A stretch of DNA of 64,000 nt from Aldehydirespirator sp965220485 (GTDB taxonomy: Bacteria; Actinomycetota; Acidimicrobiia; Acidimicrobiales; Aldehydirespiratoraceae): assembly GCA_965220485.1 (NCBI GenBank), contig OZ244832.1, positions 3,906,001 through 3,970,000 of the forward strand, written 5' to 3'. Within the stretch, counting starts at the first letter, position 1. The number at the start of each line of letters is the position of its first letter. Of the stretch, positions 16,967 to 26,953 are shown in pieces. A program made the translations under genes and the position numbers. Below the pieces are notes generated by a model. That model was not told the origin of the DNA. It saw only the letters and a program-made list of their open reading frames with translations, and searched no databases.

Positions 16967-17764
16967 CTACGAGGCTTGATCTGAGCCGCCATGCAGCGCT
17001 CGCTCGGTGAGCCATTGCTGCCAGCGGGGTCCGTCTCGCTCGGCGATGGTGGCGCCGTCGTTGCCGTACAGGTAGGACCAGATCGAGACGCTGACCACTT
17101 CGCCGTCCCCTTCGACGGCTATGAAGGCGGTGCCTGGCGATGGCTGGTCGAGCAGGAGGGCGAGCCGCCCCGGGGCGAAGTCGGCGACGGTGCCGGCCAA
17201 AGAGGGCGCGTCGGGCGCTGTGACCTCGATCCGCTCGTCGACTGCGGGTGCGGGCGGGATGCCCAGAGCTCGAGTAAGCGTCGTCCAGGCCATGTCGCGG
17301 GTCCCGGCCCACATCGTCGAAGGCAGCGAGGTCTGGGCGGTCTGGCCGCGGAAGTGCTCCAAGTGCAGCCTGAGGTTGAGCAGGAAGAGCCGCCAGCCCT
17401 CGGACATGCCGTCGTACTGGCCGTCCCACTCCGCGCCGCTGCCGAAGCCGGTGTTGACGAGGCGCACGATGCAGGTGCCGCCATCGCGGGCTTCGATGAG
17501 CCACTCGAACGCCAGCCCCTCGACGCCCTCGCCGCCGTCGAACACCACTCGGTGGGGTGGATCCCAGGCCGCGACCCGTCCTGCGACCTGCATCTCTGGA
17601 CCGGGGCCGAACGAGGCCGTGGCCGCGCCGCCTTCACGCTCCTCGACGGTGTGGGGCACGTACCAGGACGAGATGCCCGGGCCGGTGGCGATCGCCCGCC
17701 ACACCTCGTCCGGGCTGCCGGGAACCTCGATCTCAAGCTTGATGGAACGGTGCTCGTCAGACAT
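16967..17764 (-). CDS. SRPBCC (START/AHSA1-like) domain protein
   Basis: ATG at 17764 has GGAAGGA 6 nt upstream. The 265-residue protein opens with IKLEIEVPGSPDEVWRAIAT, the typical first strand and helix of AHSA1-type SRPBCC proteins. WYVPHTVEEREGG and PPHRVVFDGGEG, then LAFEWLIEARDGGTCIVRLV, complete the first ligand-binding fold. The second half (from about residue 170) may be a degenerate second copy. The ligand is unknown. It starts 20 bp from the end of glnS, on the same strand, and may be co-transcribed with it. Confidence 0.75.
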   Translation of the reverse strand: MSDEHRSIKLEIEVPGSPDEVWRAIATGPGISSWYVPHTVEEREGGAATASFGPGPEMQVAGRVAAWDPPHRVVFDGGEGVEGLAFEWLIEARDGGTCIVRLVNTGFGSGAEWDGQYDGMSEGWRLFLLNLRLHLEHFRGQTAQTSLPSTMWAGTRDMAWTTLTRALGIPPAPAVDERIEVTAPDAPSLAGTVADFAPGRLALLLDQPSPGTAFIAVEGDGEVVSVSIWSYLYGNDGATIAERDGPRWQQWLTERALHGGSDQAS

Positions 17765-17784
17765 GGGTGATCCTTCCTGCCGGC

Positions 17785-19488
17785 TTAGGCGCCTTGCTGG
17801 CGGCGCTTCTGGATGTTGGCCCACTCGTCGCGGAGGCCGACGGTGCGGTGGAAGAGCATAGGTGTATCGGGGTCGTGGGCGAAGTACCCGAGGCGCTCGA
17901 ACTGCACCACTTCGGCGGGCGGGGTGTCGACCAGTACCGGCTCCGCCTTGGCCCCGGTGATCAGCTCGCGCGACGCGGGATTGCACGACTCCAGCGGGTC
18001 GCGGCCGTCAGCGCCGGGAACAGCGTCGGTGAAGAGTCGGCCGTACAGAGCCACGGTGGCGTCCACGGCGTGGTCGGCCGACACCCAGTGGACGGTGGCC
18101 CGCACCTTGCGCCCGTCGGGGGCCTGACCACCGCCGGTGTCGGGGTCGTAGGTGCAGTGCAGCCGCACCGCCTGACCGTCTGAGTTGGTCTCCACGTCGT
18201 TGCAGCGCAGGAAGTAGCCGGCCCGCAGGCGCACCTCGCGGCCCGGAGCCAGCCGGTAGAACTTGCGGGGCGGGTCGAGCATGAAGTCGTCGCGCTCGAT
18301 CCACAGCCGGCCCGAGAACGGCACCTCCCGTTCGCCCGCCGCCGCATCCTCGGGGTTGTTCACCGCCCGGCGATGCTCCACATGGCCCTCGGGCCAGTTG
18401 TCGATCATCACTTCCAGGGGGCGCAGCACGGCCATGCGGCGCAGCGCCCACCGGTTGTGGTGAGCCCGCACGAACGACTCCAGCAGCTCGATCTCGTGCA
18501 CGCCGTTGACCCGGGCCACTCCGATGTGGGCGCAGAACTCCCTGATCGCCTCTGGTGGGTAGCCGCGGCGGCGCAGACCCCGCAGCGTGGGCAGGCGGGG
18601 ATCGTCCCAGCCGTCCACCAGCCCCTGGTCGATGAGCGCGCTCAGCCCCCGCTTGGACGTGACGGTGTGGGTGAGGTTCAGGCGGGCGAACTCGTATTGC
18701 CGGGGCCGGTCGCCGGGCAACCGCAGATGCTCCAGGTACCAGTCGTACAGTGGGCGGTGGGCGTCGAACTCCAGCGAGCACAGCGAGTGGGTCACGCCCT
18801 CGATGGCGTCGCTCTGGCCGTGGGCCCAGTCGTAAGTGGGGTAGATGCACCAGGCGTCGCCGGTGCGGAAGTGGGCGGTGTGGCGGATCCGGTACATGAC
18901 CGGGTCCCGCATCAACATGTTGGGATGGGCCATGTCGATCTTGGCCCGCAGCACCTTGGAGCCGTCGCCGAAGCGCCCGGCTCGCATGTCTCGCAGCAGG
19001 CTCAGGTTCTCCTCGACGGAGCGGTCTCGACTGGGGCTCTCGGTGCCCGGGGTGCTGAAGCCGCCCCGGGTGACCGAGATGGTCTCGGCGTCCTGATCGT
19101 CCACATAGGCCAGTCCCTCTCGCACCAGGTGCTCGGCCCACGCATAGAGCCGCTCGAAGTAGTCCGAGGCGTGCACGGCCGGGCCGTCGGGCTCGAAACC
19201 CAGCCAGGCGATGTCGTCGGCTATGGCCTGCGCGTAGGCGGCGTCCTCGCCGGCCGGATTGGTGTCGTCGAAGCGCAGCCGGCAGGCACCGCCGTTCTCG
19301 CGGGCCACCTCGAAGTTGAGGCAAACCGCCTTGGCGTGGCCGACGTGCAGGAATCCGTTGGGCTCGGGCGGGAAGCGGGTCTGTACCCGGCCTGCGTAGG
19401 CCCCGGCCGTGTTGTCGGTCTGCACCTGCTCCCGGATGAAGTCCAGCGGCCGGGCCGGACCTTCGGTGTCGTCATGCGTCTCGGCCAC
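17785..19488 (-). CDS. glnS: glutaminyl-tRNA synthetase
   Basis: The enzyme charges tRNA-Gln with glutamine in the cytoplasm. GTG at 19488 gives 567 residues, close to the usual 550-560; a TTG at 19578 would add 30 residues of poor composition. The class I signature is RFPPEPNGFLHVGHAKAV near the N-terminus, and the KMSKS loop appears as TVTSKRGL. Other GlnRS blocks are LRFDDTNPAGED, YRDRS-like SRDRSVEENL, WCIYPTYDWAHGQSDAIEGV, THSLCSLEF and the two-part anticodon-binding beta-barrel in the last 200 residues. Many actinobacteria lack GlnRS and use GatCAB transamidation, so its presence is informative about lineage. Confidence 0.95.
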   Translation of the reverse strand: MAETHDDTEGPARPLDFIREQVQTDNTAGAYAGRVQTRFPPEPNGFLHVGHAKAVCLNFEVARENGGACRLRFDDTNPAGEDAAYAQAIADDIAWLGFEPDGPAVHASDYFERLYAWAEHLVREGLAYVDDQDAETISVTRGGFSTPGTESPSRDRSVEENLSLLRDMRAGRFGDGSKVLRAKIDMAHPNMLMRDPVMYRIRHTAHFRTGDAWCIYPTYDWAHGQSDAIEGVTHSLCSLEFDAHRPLYDWYLEHLRLPGDRPRQYEFARLNLTHTVTSKRGLSALIDQGLVDGWDDPRLPTLRGLRRRGYPPEAIREFCAHIGVARVNGVHEIELLESFVRAHHNRWALRRMAVLRPLEVMIDNWPEGHVEHRRAVNNPEDAAAGEREVPFSGRLWIERDDFMLDPPRKFYRLAPGREVRLRAGYFLRCNDVETNSDGQAVRLHCTYDPDTGGGQAPDGRKVRATVHWVSADHAVDATVALYGRLFTDAVPGADGRDPLESCNPASRELITGAKAEPVLVDTPPAEVVQFERLGYFAHDPDTPMLFHRTVGLRDEWANIQKRRQQGA

Positions 19489-19590
19489 GGAGGAGTTACT
19501 AGCAGCCGCCGGCCCATCATCCAACGAACCGGGCTCGCGGCGCCGCGGTGTAGAACCTAGACGGCCCTCCGCAAACAAGTGTGGCGAAGG

Positions 19591-20324
19591 TCAGGTGTCG
19601 GCTTGGCCTAGGTAGGAGGCTCGTAGTTCGGGGTGGGCCAGCAGGTTCTCGGCGGTGTCGTCGAGCACCACCCGGCCCGTTTGCAATACCCAGCCCCTGT
19701 CGGCGACCGACAGGGCCATATTGGCGTTCTGCTCCACCATGAACACGGTCATCCCGGCCTCGTGGATCTGTTGGATCAACTCGAAGTTCTGCTGCACCAG
19801 CGCGGGGGCCAGGCCCATCGACGGCTCGTCCATCAGCAGCACCCGCGGCTTGGCCATCAGCGCCCGTCCGATGGCGACCATCTGCTGCTCGCCGCCCGAC
19901 AGGGTGCCCGACTTCTGGTTGATGCGCTCCTTGACCCGGGGGAACAGCTCGAAGACCCGCTCCATGTCGGCCGCGATCTGCTCGGCGTCGGAGCGCAGAT
20001 AGGCGCCCAGATCGAGGTTCTCTCGCACCGACAGGCGTTTGAACAGGCGGCGATTCTCGGGGACCATCGTGACCCCGCGAGCGACGCGGTAGCTGATGGG
20101 CTTGTCGTTGACCACTTCGCCGTCGAGGACAACCTCCCCGGAGGTGGGCTTGAGCATGCCGAGCAACGTCTTGAGGGTGGTGGACTTGCCGCTGGCGTTG
20201 CCGCCGAGCAGGCACACCATCTCACCCTCGTGGATCGACAGGTTCACGTCCCGCAGCGCGTGCACCGCGCCGTAGTGGGCGTTCACCGAGCGCATCTCAA
20301 GCAGCGGGACGGCCCCGTCGGTGC

Positions 20325-20328
<4 letters not shown>
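19591..20328 (-). CDS. livF: branched-chain amino acid-type ABC transporter ATPase LivF
   Basis: The 245-residue ATPase has Walker A GGNASGKST (Asn and Ala replace the usual P-N-G), the signature LSGGEQQMVAIGRALM and Walker B VLLMDEPSMGLAP, followed by MVEQNANMALSVADRGWVLQ, which is typical of LivF. It pairs with LivG to drive import through LivH/LivM. It is the last gene of livHMGF and overlaps livG by 4 nt. Confidence 0.92.
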
Positions 20329-21121
<793 letters not shown>

Positions 21122-21125
<4 letters not shown>

Positions 21126-22969
21126 GCCGCTGCCGCTGTCTCAGCGCCCGCGCCGTTGTCGTCGTCGGAGACTTCGCCCTTGAGCCAGGCATCCTGGGCC
21201 AGCTCCTGCTGGTGGAGCTCGCGGGAGCGGCGCACGCTCGGGATCAGTCCCTCCGGGCGGGCCAGCATCATCCACACCAGCAGGGCCCCGTAGATGAGCA
21301 GCTTGAACTCGGAGAACTCCGCGAGCAGCCCTGGCTGCTTGGGTCCGCCCAGCACGCCGATCAGCACCACGGAGCCCGCGATCACCCCGACGATGTTGCC
21401 CATCCCGCCGAAGATCACCACCACCAGGATCACGATCGACACCAGGATCAGGAAGCTGTTCGGGAACACCGAGCCGACCTTCGCTGAGAAGATCGCTCCG
21501 CTGAACGATCCGAGCACCGCGCCCACCACGAAGGCCAGCAGCTTGACGTTGACCGTGTTGATGCCCATCGCCTCGGCGACGGTCTCGTCCTCGCGCACCG
21601 CCATCCAGGCCCGCCCGAGCCGGGACCGTTCCAGGCGCCAGGACACGTATATCGCCACTGCGCAGAAGGCGAGCACCAGGTAGAAGACCCGGCGCGGGTC
21701 GGTGCCGGCCACCTCGGTCAGGCCGAAGATCCCCGCGCCCGGAACCTTGGTGATGCCCTGTGAGCCCCCGAACCAGCCCGACAGCCAGTCCGACAGGAAC
21801 AGCAGCCTGATGATCTCGCCGAACCCGAGCGTGACGATCGCCAGGTAGTCGCCGCGCATGCGGATCACCGGCGCGCCGATGAACAGACCCACCAGCCCGG
21901 TGATGATCACCACCGCGATGAGCGCGACCAGCCAAGGCAGCTCGGGGGTGATCCTCGGCGAGGTCGCGGCGGTGAGCACCGCGGCGGAGTAGCTGCCCAC
22001 CGCGAAGAAGGCCACGTAGCCCAGATCGAGGATGCCGGCCAGGCCGACCACGATGTTTAGCCCCAACGCCAGCAGCACGAACAGCCCGACGTTGGCGAGC
22101 AGCTCGTTGGTGAGCTTGCCCGCGAACAGCGGCAGGATCACGAGCGCCGCCGCGGCGGCGGCCATCAGCAGGCCGTTGGTGCGGGCCCGTTTGGGCTCCT
22201 CGAGTGCGGCGATGCTGGCCCGGGCTTGGCGCAGCCGGCCCCGAGTCACCATCGCGACGGCGCCTGACACGGCCGCGAGGCCGATGGCACCTTTCCAGGC
22301 CACGCCTCCCCGGCGGGCATAGAGGCGGTCGGTGAGCGGCTCCAGTCCCATGCCCTCGGCCAGGTCCACCACCAGCGGTTCCAGAACCGCGGCGCCGACG
22401 ACGGCGAGCGCCATCGTCACCACCGCGCGTCGAATCCGTGGGCTCAGCAGTCGCAGGGTGCCGCCCACCGCTCCGACCATGGCCCCGATCACCAGCCAGA
22501 TCACCACCGCGAACCAGGTCTCGTTGCCGAAGCTGAGCAGGTCCAACAGCATCGGGCTCCAGTTGACCAGCGGCTCTCGCAGATCGAAGTTGGCCAGCAG
22601 CACCGCCAGCAGCGACAGCCCGCCACCGGTGAGGGCCCCGCAGGCGGCGCCGCCCAGAGCCTCGTGGGCGCCGGCGGCGAACGTCGGCACGCCCTCGCGT
22701 CTGACCTGATGCCCCACGCGGTGGCCGGCCGCGAAGGGAAGGATCAGCAGCGTGAGGTAGCCCAAGCTCAGCACGGGCTTCACGATCACTCGCTCGTCGA
22801 GCCTCACCGGCATGTTCGACAGCGCGATGAAGACCTGCCCGAATGCGGCGATGGCCCCCATGTGCACCAGCCGTCGCCAGTCCTGCGCCAGAGCGGGCCG
22901 AGCCGGCGCGAGCTCGGGTTCGGCCCAGCCGCCGGCCGCCCCGGTCCCCGCGGGAAGCGTGACGGTCAT
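21122..22969 (-). CDS. livM: ABC transporter permease LivM with long N-terminal membrane extension
   Basis: ATG at 22969 (MTVTLPAGTG) overlaps the livH stop by 4 nt and gives 615 residues. The C-terminal 320 residues are a standard LivM permease (LLALGLNIVVGLAGILDLGY, RGDYLAIVTLGFGEIIRLLF, and the EAA-like loop AWMAVREDETVAEAMGINTV). The first 280 residues add several hydrophobic helices, including LGYLTLLILPFAAGHRVGHQ and VVIWLVIGAMVGAVGGTLRL. Extended LivM proteins occur in actinobacteria, but the extension's role is unknown. The cytoplasmic tail is acidic and Ala-rich. Confidence 0.88.
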
Positions 22970-24087
22970 GTGCGGTCCTCGGAGGGGAGGCGCTCGCCGA
23001 ACAGGCCCGCGGGGCGCATTAGCAGCACGCCGATCAACACCGCGAAGGCCACCGCGTCGCGCAGCTGCGACACCCCGCTGACGCCGAGCGGCTCCAGGAT
23101 CAGCAGGGGTCCGACCGACTCGGCCACGCCGATCGACAGCCCGCCCGCCATCGCCCCGCCGAGGTGGCCGATGCCTCCCACCACGGCCGCGCTGAACGCC
23201 TTGATGCCGGGGAGGAAACCGGTGGAGTGGATCACGCTGCGGAACAGGATCCCCCACAGGATCCCCGCCATTCCCGCCATGGCGCCGCCCACGGCGAAGA
23301 CCTTCACGATGGTGCGGTTCACGTCGATGCCCATCAGGGCGGCGATCTCGGCGTCCTCGGCCACGGCCCGCATCGCCCTGCCCGACTTGGTGCGATTGAC
23401 GAAGTACCACAGGCCCGTCATCGACACCGCGGCCACCACCATCACCAAGATCTTGGCCCCCTCGATCTGCACGATGGTGTGCTTGGCCTTCACCCAGTCA
23501 GGAACGTCGGGGTAGGACTTGGCGGCCGGGCCCAGCAGCACTATCGAGGCGTTCTGGATGAAGAACGACACGCCGATGGACGTGATCAGCGGTATCAGGC
23601 GCGGCGACCCCCGCAGCGGCCGGTAGGCGACCCGCTCCATGATCACCGCAGTCAGGGTGCACACGATGACCGACACCACCACGATGAACAGCAGCGAGCC
23701 GATGAAGTTGCTCTCCCACAACCCCGCATCCGCGAGCTTGTTGGAGGTGATCATCCCGGTCATGGCGCCCACCATGAACACCTCGCCGTGCGCGAAGTTG
23801 ATGAACCCCAGCACGCCATACACCATCGAATAACCCAACGCGATCAACCCGTACATGCAGCCCTGAGCCACCCCGGAGATGACCAGGCCCCGGAACTGGG
23901 CTCCGGTGAGGCCCGTCGCGTCGGGATTCACCCACCGCGCGAACGGATTGTCGGTGTCGATCTCCTGCGCGATGAAGGCCAGGATCCCCACCGTGACCAC
24001 AGTCAGGGCCGCCACCCGCAAGAACGTCAGGAACCAGTCAACGCCAGTACGAGGCGCCCCGCGCCGAGCACCGCGTCTTCGGATCAT
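22966..24087 (-). CDS. livH: ABC transporter permease LivH
   Basis: ATG at 24087 (MIRRRGARRG) gives 373 residues; a longer frame to 24216 runs into a dispersed repeat and is rejected. The protein has an N-terminal helix, then the LivH core: GCMYGLIALGYSMVYGVLGF, INFAHGEVFMVGAM, and the permease loop RAVAEDAEIAALMGIDVNRT. It ends with helices near PAGLFGERLPSEDRT. It is the first gene of livHMGF. A LivJ-type binding protein is encoded at 31440-32744, about 7 kb away. Confidence 0.92.
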   Translation of the reverse strand: MIRRRGARRGAPRTGVDWFLTFLRVAALTVVTVGILAFIAQEIDTDNPFARWVNPDATGLTGAQFRGLVISGVAQGCMYGLIALGYSMVYGVLGFINFAHGEVFMVGAMTGMITSNKLADAGLWESNFIGSLLFIVVVSVIVCTLTAVIMERVAYRPLRGSPRLIPLITSIGVSFFIQNASIVLLGPAAKSYPDVPDWVKAKHTIVQIEGAKILVMVVAAVSMTGLWYFVNRTKSGRAMRAVAEDAEIAALMGIDVNRTIVKVFAVGGAMAGMAGILWGILFRSVIHSTGFLPGIKAFSAAVVGGIGHLGGAMAGGLSIGVAESVGPLLILEPLGVSGVSQLRDAVAFAVLIGVLLMRPAGLFGERLPSEDRT

Positions 24088-24144
24088 TGAATCGATCCTA
24101 GAGGCCGAGCGGATAGGCCGCAGGTCACGAAGAATCCCGCTGGC

Positions 24145-24211
24145 GCTGAGCGAGGCCGTGGTCCGAGCGGCCCGTGAGCGCAGCGAACAAGAGCGAGAGA
24201 CACGACGCTTC
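24145..24211. repeat. dispersed GC-rich repeat, copy 1
   Basis: This copy contains GAGGCCGTGGTCCGAGCGGC, then CCGTGAGCGCAGCGAACAAG, of the family described at 28236-28531. It lies between livH and the TPP enzyme gene. Further copies are at 29371-29430, 29470-29536 and 45210-45262. Confidence 0.7.
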
Positions 24212-24255
24212 ACCACGAGGCGGTGACACCTACCCGCGCTGCCTCCGAGCGCTAG

Positions 24256-25863
24256 CTAGCGGCGGACTCGAAGTAGCGGCCACGGATCGGGCTCGTCGGC
24301 GACGTCGACCACAACCATCGAAGGGCCGGGGTGGGCCAGCGACCTCTCCAGCACCCGGGGGAGCACCTCAGGGCCAGAAGCCCGCTCGGTGCGCACGCCC
24401 ATGCTCTCTCCGAACGCGATCCACTCCGGGTTCTTGAGGCTGGAGGCGATGGTCCGGCCCGCTCCGAACCGCTGCCTCTGGAGGCGCTGGACGTTGCCGT
24501 AGGAGCCGTTGTCGAACAGCAGCACGGTGGTGTTGATGCCGTGCTGCACTGCGGTGGCCAGTTCCGTGGCGGTGAACAGCATCCCGCCGTCGCCGACGAC
24601 GGTGAGCTGGACGCGGCCCGGGGCTGCCGCCGCAGCGCCTATGCCGTGAGCGACGCCCGCGCCGAGTGTCCCCGCCCCGCCGGTGGCCAAATAGGTGCGG
24701 GGCAGCCGGTGCTCGTAAGCGATGTGCGCGACGAAGGCGACCTGGGTCACGTCCTCGACGATGATCCCGTCATCGGGCATCACCGAGCGGATAGCCCTCA
24801 GGTAACTGATCTGGGGTTCGAGGTAGGCGATGCGCTCAAAGTGCCGGGCCCGCAACTCGGCCATCTCGGAAGTGCGGTCGTCCCGGCGGCGGTTGTGCCG
24901 GCCAAGGGCGCCTGCGAGCAGCCCGCATACCTCGGCGGCGTCGCCGTGGACGCCCAGGGCACCGGTCCCGTAGCGGTCCAGCTCGGCCGCGTCGATGTTG
25001 ATCTGAACGATCTGCTGGCCCTCCCGCACGCCCCACTCGACGTTCGGGAACTCCATGCGGGTGCCGATGCCCACCACCACGTCGGAAGTGGGCCACAGGT
25101 CGCGCCCCATGGTCAGGTAGGCGTGCAGGCGGTGGCGCGAGTCGAGCACGCCGAGGCCCATGTAGCGGGCGAACACCGGTGCCTCCAGCGTCTCGGCCAG
25201 CTCCCTCACCGGCTCGGAGGCGTCCTGGGCGCCTCCCCCGACCATGATCAGCGGGCGACGGGCCTGTCCGAGGACGCGTGCGGCCTCCTCGATCTGGCCG
25301 GCGTCCACCGGCGGTGTGGTGACACGGGGCGCTTCGAGGGCGCCGCCAGCCGGCTGGCTCCACACGTCTACGGGCACCTCGACAGCCACCGGGCGGGGCA
25401 CACCGGACACCAGCTCGTCCAGCGCGTTCTGCCACACGCCGACGGCATCGCCGCTGCGGCCGACGTAGCCGGTGTGCTTGGTCATCTGGCGCAGCACCGC
25501 CGCGGGGTCGGGCAGGTCGTGCAGGATGCCGGTGCCGCGGCCCCGCCAGCGCGACGGGACGGCCCCGACTATGGCCAGCACCCTCGCATTGCCCCAGTAG
25601 GCGCTGGTGAGGCCGGCCGCGGCATTGAGCATGCCTGGGCCGGGCACCACGCACAGTGCAGTCGGGCGGGCAGTGACTTGGGCCGCGCCCAGAGCCATGT
25701 AGGCCGCGCCCTGCTCGTGGCGGGTCACGACGGGCCTGATGTCGCGGGCATCGACGAGGGCGTCGAAGAAGTCGTCGTTCTGCACGCCGGGCAGGCAGAA
25801 GAGGGTGTCCACCCCCAGCGAGCGGAGCCCCTCGATTGCGAGCGTCGCGACGGTCGGGGTCAT
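24256..25863 (-). CDS. thiamine pyrophosphate-dependent enzyme, acetolactate synthase-like
   Basis: ATG at 25863 gives 535 residues. The three-domain layout of TPP enzymes is clear: N-terminal PYR domain with the catalytic Glu in TRHEQGAAYMALGAAQ, central domain (RPLIMVGGGAQDASEPVREL), and C-terminal PP domain with the TPP motif GDGGMLFTATELATAVQHG ending in FDNGSYGN. It resembles the acetolactate synthase/benzoylformate decarboxylase group, but the substrate cannot be assigned; no small regulatory subunit is nearby. Neighbours are ring-cleavage and FAH genes, which suggests a role in catabolism of aromatic or 2-oxo acids rather than valine synthesis. Confidence 0.8.
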   Translation of the reverse strand: MTPTVATLAIEGLRSLGVDTLFCLPGVQNDDFFDALVDARDIRPVVTRHEQGAAYMALGAAQVTARPTALCVVPGPGMLNAAAGLTSAYWGNARVLAIVGAVPSRWRGRGTGILHDLPDPAAVLRQMTKHTGYVGRSGDAVGVWQNALDELVSGVPRPVAVEVPVDVWSQPAGGALEAPRVTTPPVDAGQIEEAARVLGQARRPLIMVGGGAQDASEPVRELAETLEAPVFARYMGLGVLDSRHRLHAYLTMGRDLWPTSDVVVGIGTRMEFPNVEWGVREGQQIVQINIDAAELDRYGTGALGVHGDAAEVCGLLAGALGRHNRRRDDRTSEMAELRARHFERIAYLEPQISYLRAIRSVMPDDGIIVEDVTQVAFVAHIAYEHRLPRTYLATGGAGTLGAGVAHGIGAAAAAPGRVQLTVVGDGGMLFTATELATAVQHGINTTVLLFDNGSYGNVQRLQRQRFGAGRTIASSLKNPEWIAFGESMGVRTERASGPEVLPRVLERSLAHPGPSMVVVDVADEPDPWPLLRVRR

Positions 25864-25880
25864 GTCAGGCGAGTGGCCTT

Positions 25881-25941
25881 GACCGAGGAACTTCCCCCGA
25901 CTTTGCCACATATGTTGTGGCTAACTACCGGAAGTTCGATC
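25881..25941. repeat. 61-bp palindromic repeat element, copy 1
   Basis: The outer arms GAACTTCC and GGAAGTTC are inverse copies, and the inner arms GCCACA and TTGTGGC surround TATG. The same element occurs at 46541-46601. It sits between two copies of a direct repeat containing GGTCGGGGTCATGTCAGGCG (start codon region of the TPP enzyme, and about 25957-25982). Confidence 0.75.
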
Positions 25942-26020
25942 CTGACGGCCCGTTGGGTGGCGGTCGGGGTCATGTCAGGCGAGCGGGCCTAGCCGGGAGC
26001 GGAGGCCGGTACCGTCGTCC

Positions 26021-26857
26021 TCAGCCCACGACGCAGGTGTTGGCCATCTCGCCGAGGCCCTCGATGGCGGTGCGCACCACCGCGCCCGGGGTGAGCCACT
26101 CCTGGGGGTCGCGGGCCATCCCCACACCGCCCGGCGTGCCGGTGGCGATGATGTCGCCCGGGTCGAGGGTCATGATCGTGCTCAGGTCGGCCACGATGTC
26201 GGCCGGCCCGAACACCAGTTGATCGGTGTTGGACGACTGCTTGGTGACGCCGTCTACGGTGCAGCTCACGTCCAAGCCGCGGCCGTCTCCGATCTCGTCG
26301 GCGGTGACCAGCGCCGGGCCGACCGGGGTGGACCCCTCGAAGGTCTTGCCGGCCAGGAACTGCGTGGTGCGGGTCTGCCAGTCGCGGATCGAGACGTCGT
26401 TGAGCACGGTGAACCCGGCGATGGCCGCCGCCGCCTCTTCGGCCCCGGCGTTGCGCACCTCGCGGCCGATGACCACGGCCAGCTCGACCTCCCAGTCGGC
26501 ACTGGTCGACACCTCGGGCGGGGGCAGCCGGATCGGGTCGTAGGGACCGGTCAGCGCCCGGCGGTACTTCGCGAAGTAGATGGGCGCGGTCGGCAACGGG
26601 CTGTTGGTCTCGGCGGCGTGGTCGCGGTAGTTCAGCCCCACGCAGATGATCTTGTCGGGAGCCGGGACCAGCGGGGCCAGGTCTGCATCGGCCAGAGCCA
26701 TCGCTCTGCCTGCCTCAGCGACGGGCAGGCCACCCCCGGTGACCGGTCCCGCATCCAGGACGGCCCGGACATCGGACGCGTCGAGCAGGACTATCTCATC
26801 GCCGGACACTCGGCCGGCGCGGGTGGCTCCGTCGATCCGGACGGTCACAAGTCGCAT
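26021..26857 (-). CDS. fumarylacetoacetate hydrolase (FAH) family protein
   Basis: ATG at 26857 has CGGAGA 6 nt upstream. The 278-residue protein has a short N-terminal domain (residues 1-70) and the FAH catalytic fold: KIICVGLNYRDHAAE, then DWEVELAVVIGREVRNAG with the metal-binding E-x-E, VLNDVSIRDWQ, GKTFEGSTPVGPALV and GDIIATGTPGGVG. Such enzymes hydrolyse C-C bonds of acylpyruvates or act as hydratases or decarboxylases in aromatic meta-cleavage pathways. It follows the LigAB-like dioxygenase genes on the same strand, which fits a shared pathway. Confidence 0.85.
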   Translation of the reverse strand: MRLVTVRIDGATRAGRVSGDEIVLLDASDVRAVLDAGPVTGGGLPVAEAGRAMALADADLAPLVPAPDKIICVGLNYRDHAAETNSPLPTAPIYFAKYRRALTGPYDPIRLPPPEVSTSADWEVELAVVIGREVRNAGAEEAAAAIAGFTVLNDVSIRDWQTRTTQFLAGKTFEGSTPVGPALVTADEIGDGRGLDVSCTVDGVTKQSSNTDQLVFGPADIVADLSTIMTLDPGDIIATGTPGGVGMARDPQEWLTPGAVVRTAIEGLGEMANTCVVG

Positions 26858-26949
26858 GGGGGTTCTCCGGGGGTTGTGGGATCTGGACCTTCTCGACACC
26901 CGCCAGGCTCTGATCAGTCACAAGTCGCATGGGGTTCTCCGGGGGTTGG
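26846..26949 (-). repeat. tandem duplication of the FAH gene start region
   Basis: The stretch GTCACAAGTCGCATGGG plus TTCTCCGGGGGTTG occurs at about 26846-26876 and again at 26919-26949. On the minus strand each copy contains the ribosome-binding site, ATG and first codons (MRLVT). Translation from the upstream copy runs out of frame with the enzyme. Confidence 0.7.
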
Positions 26950-26953
26950 GCGG

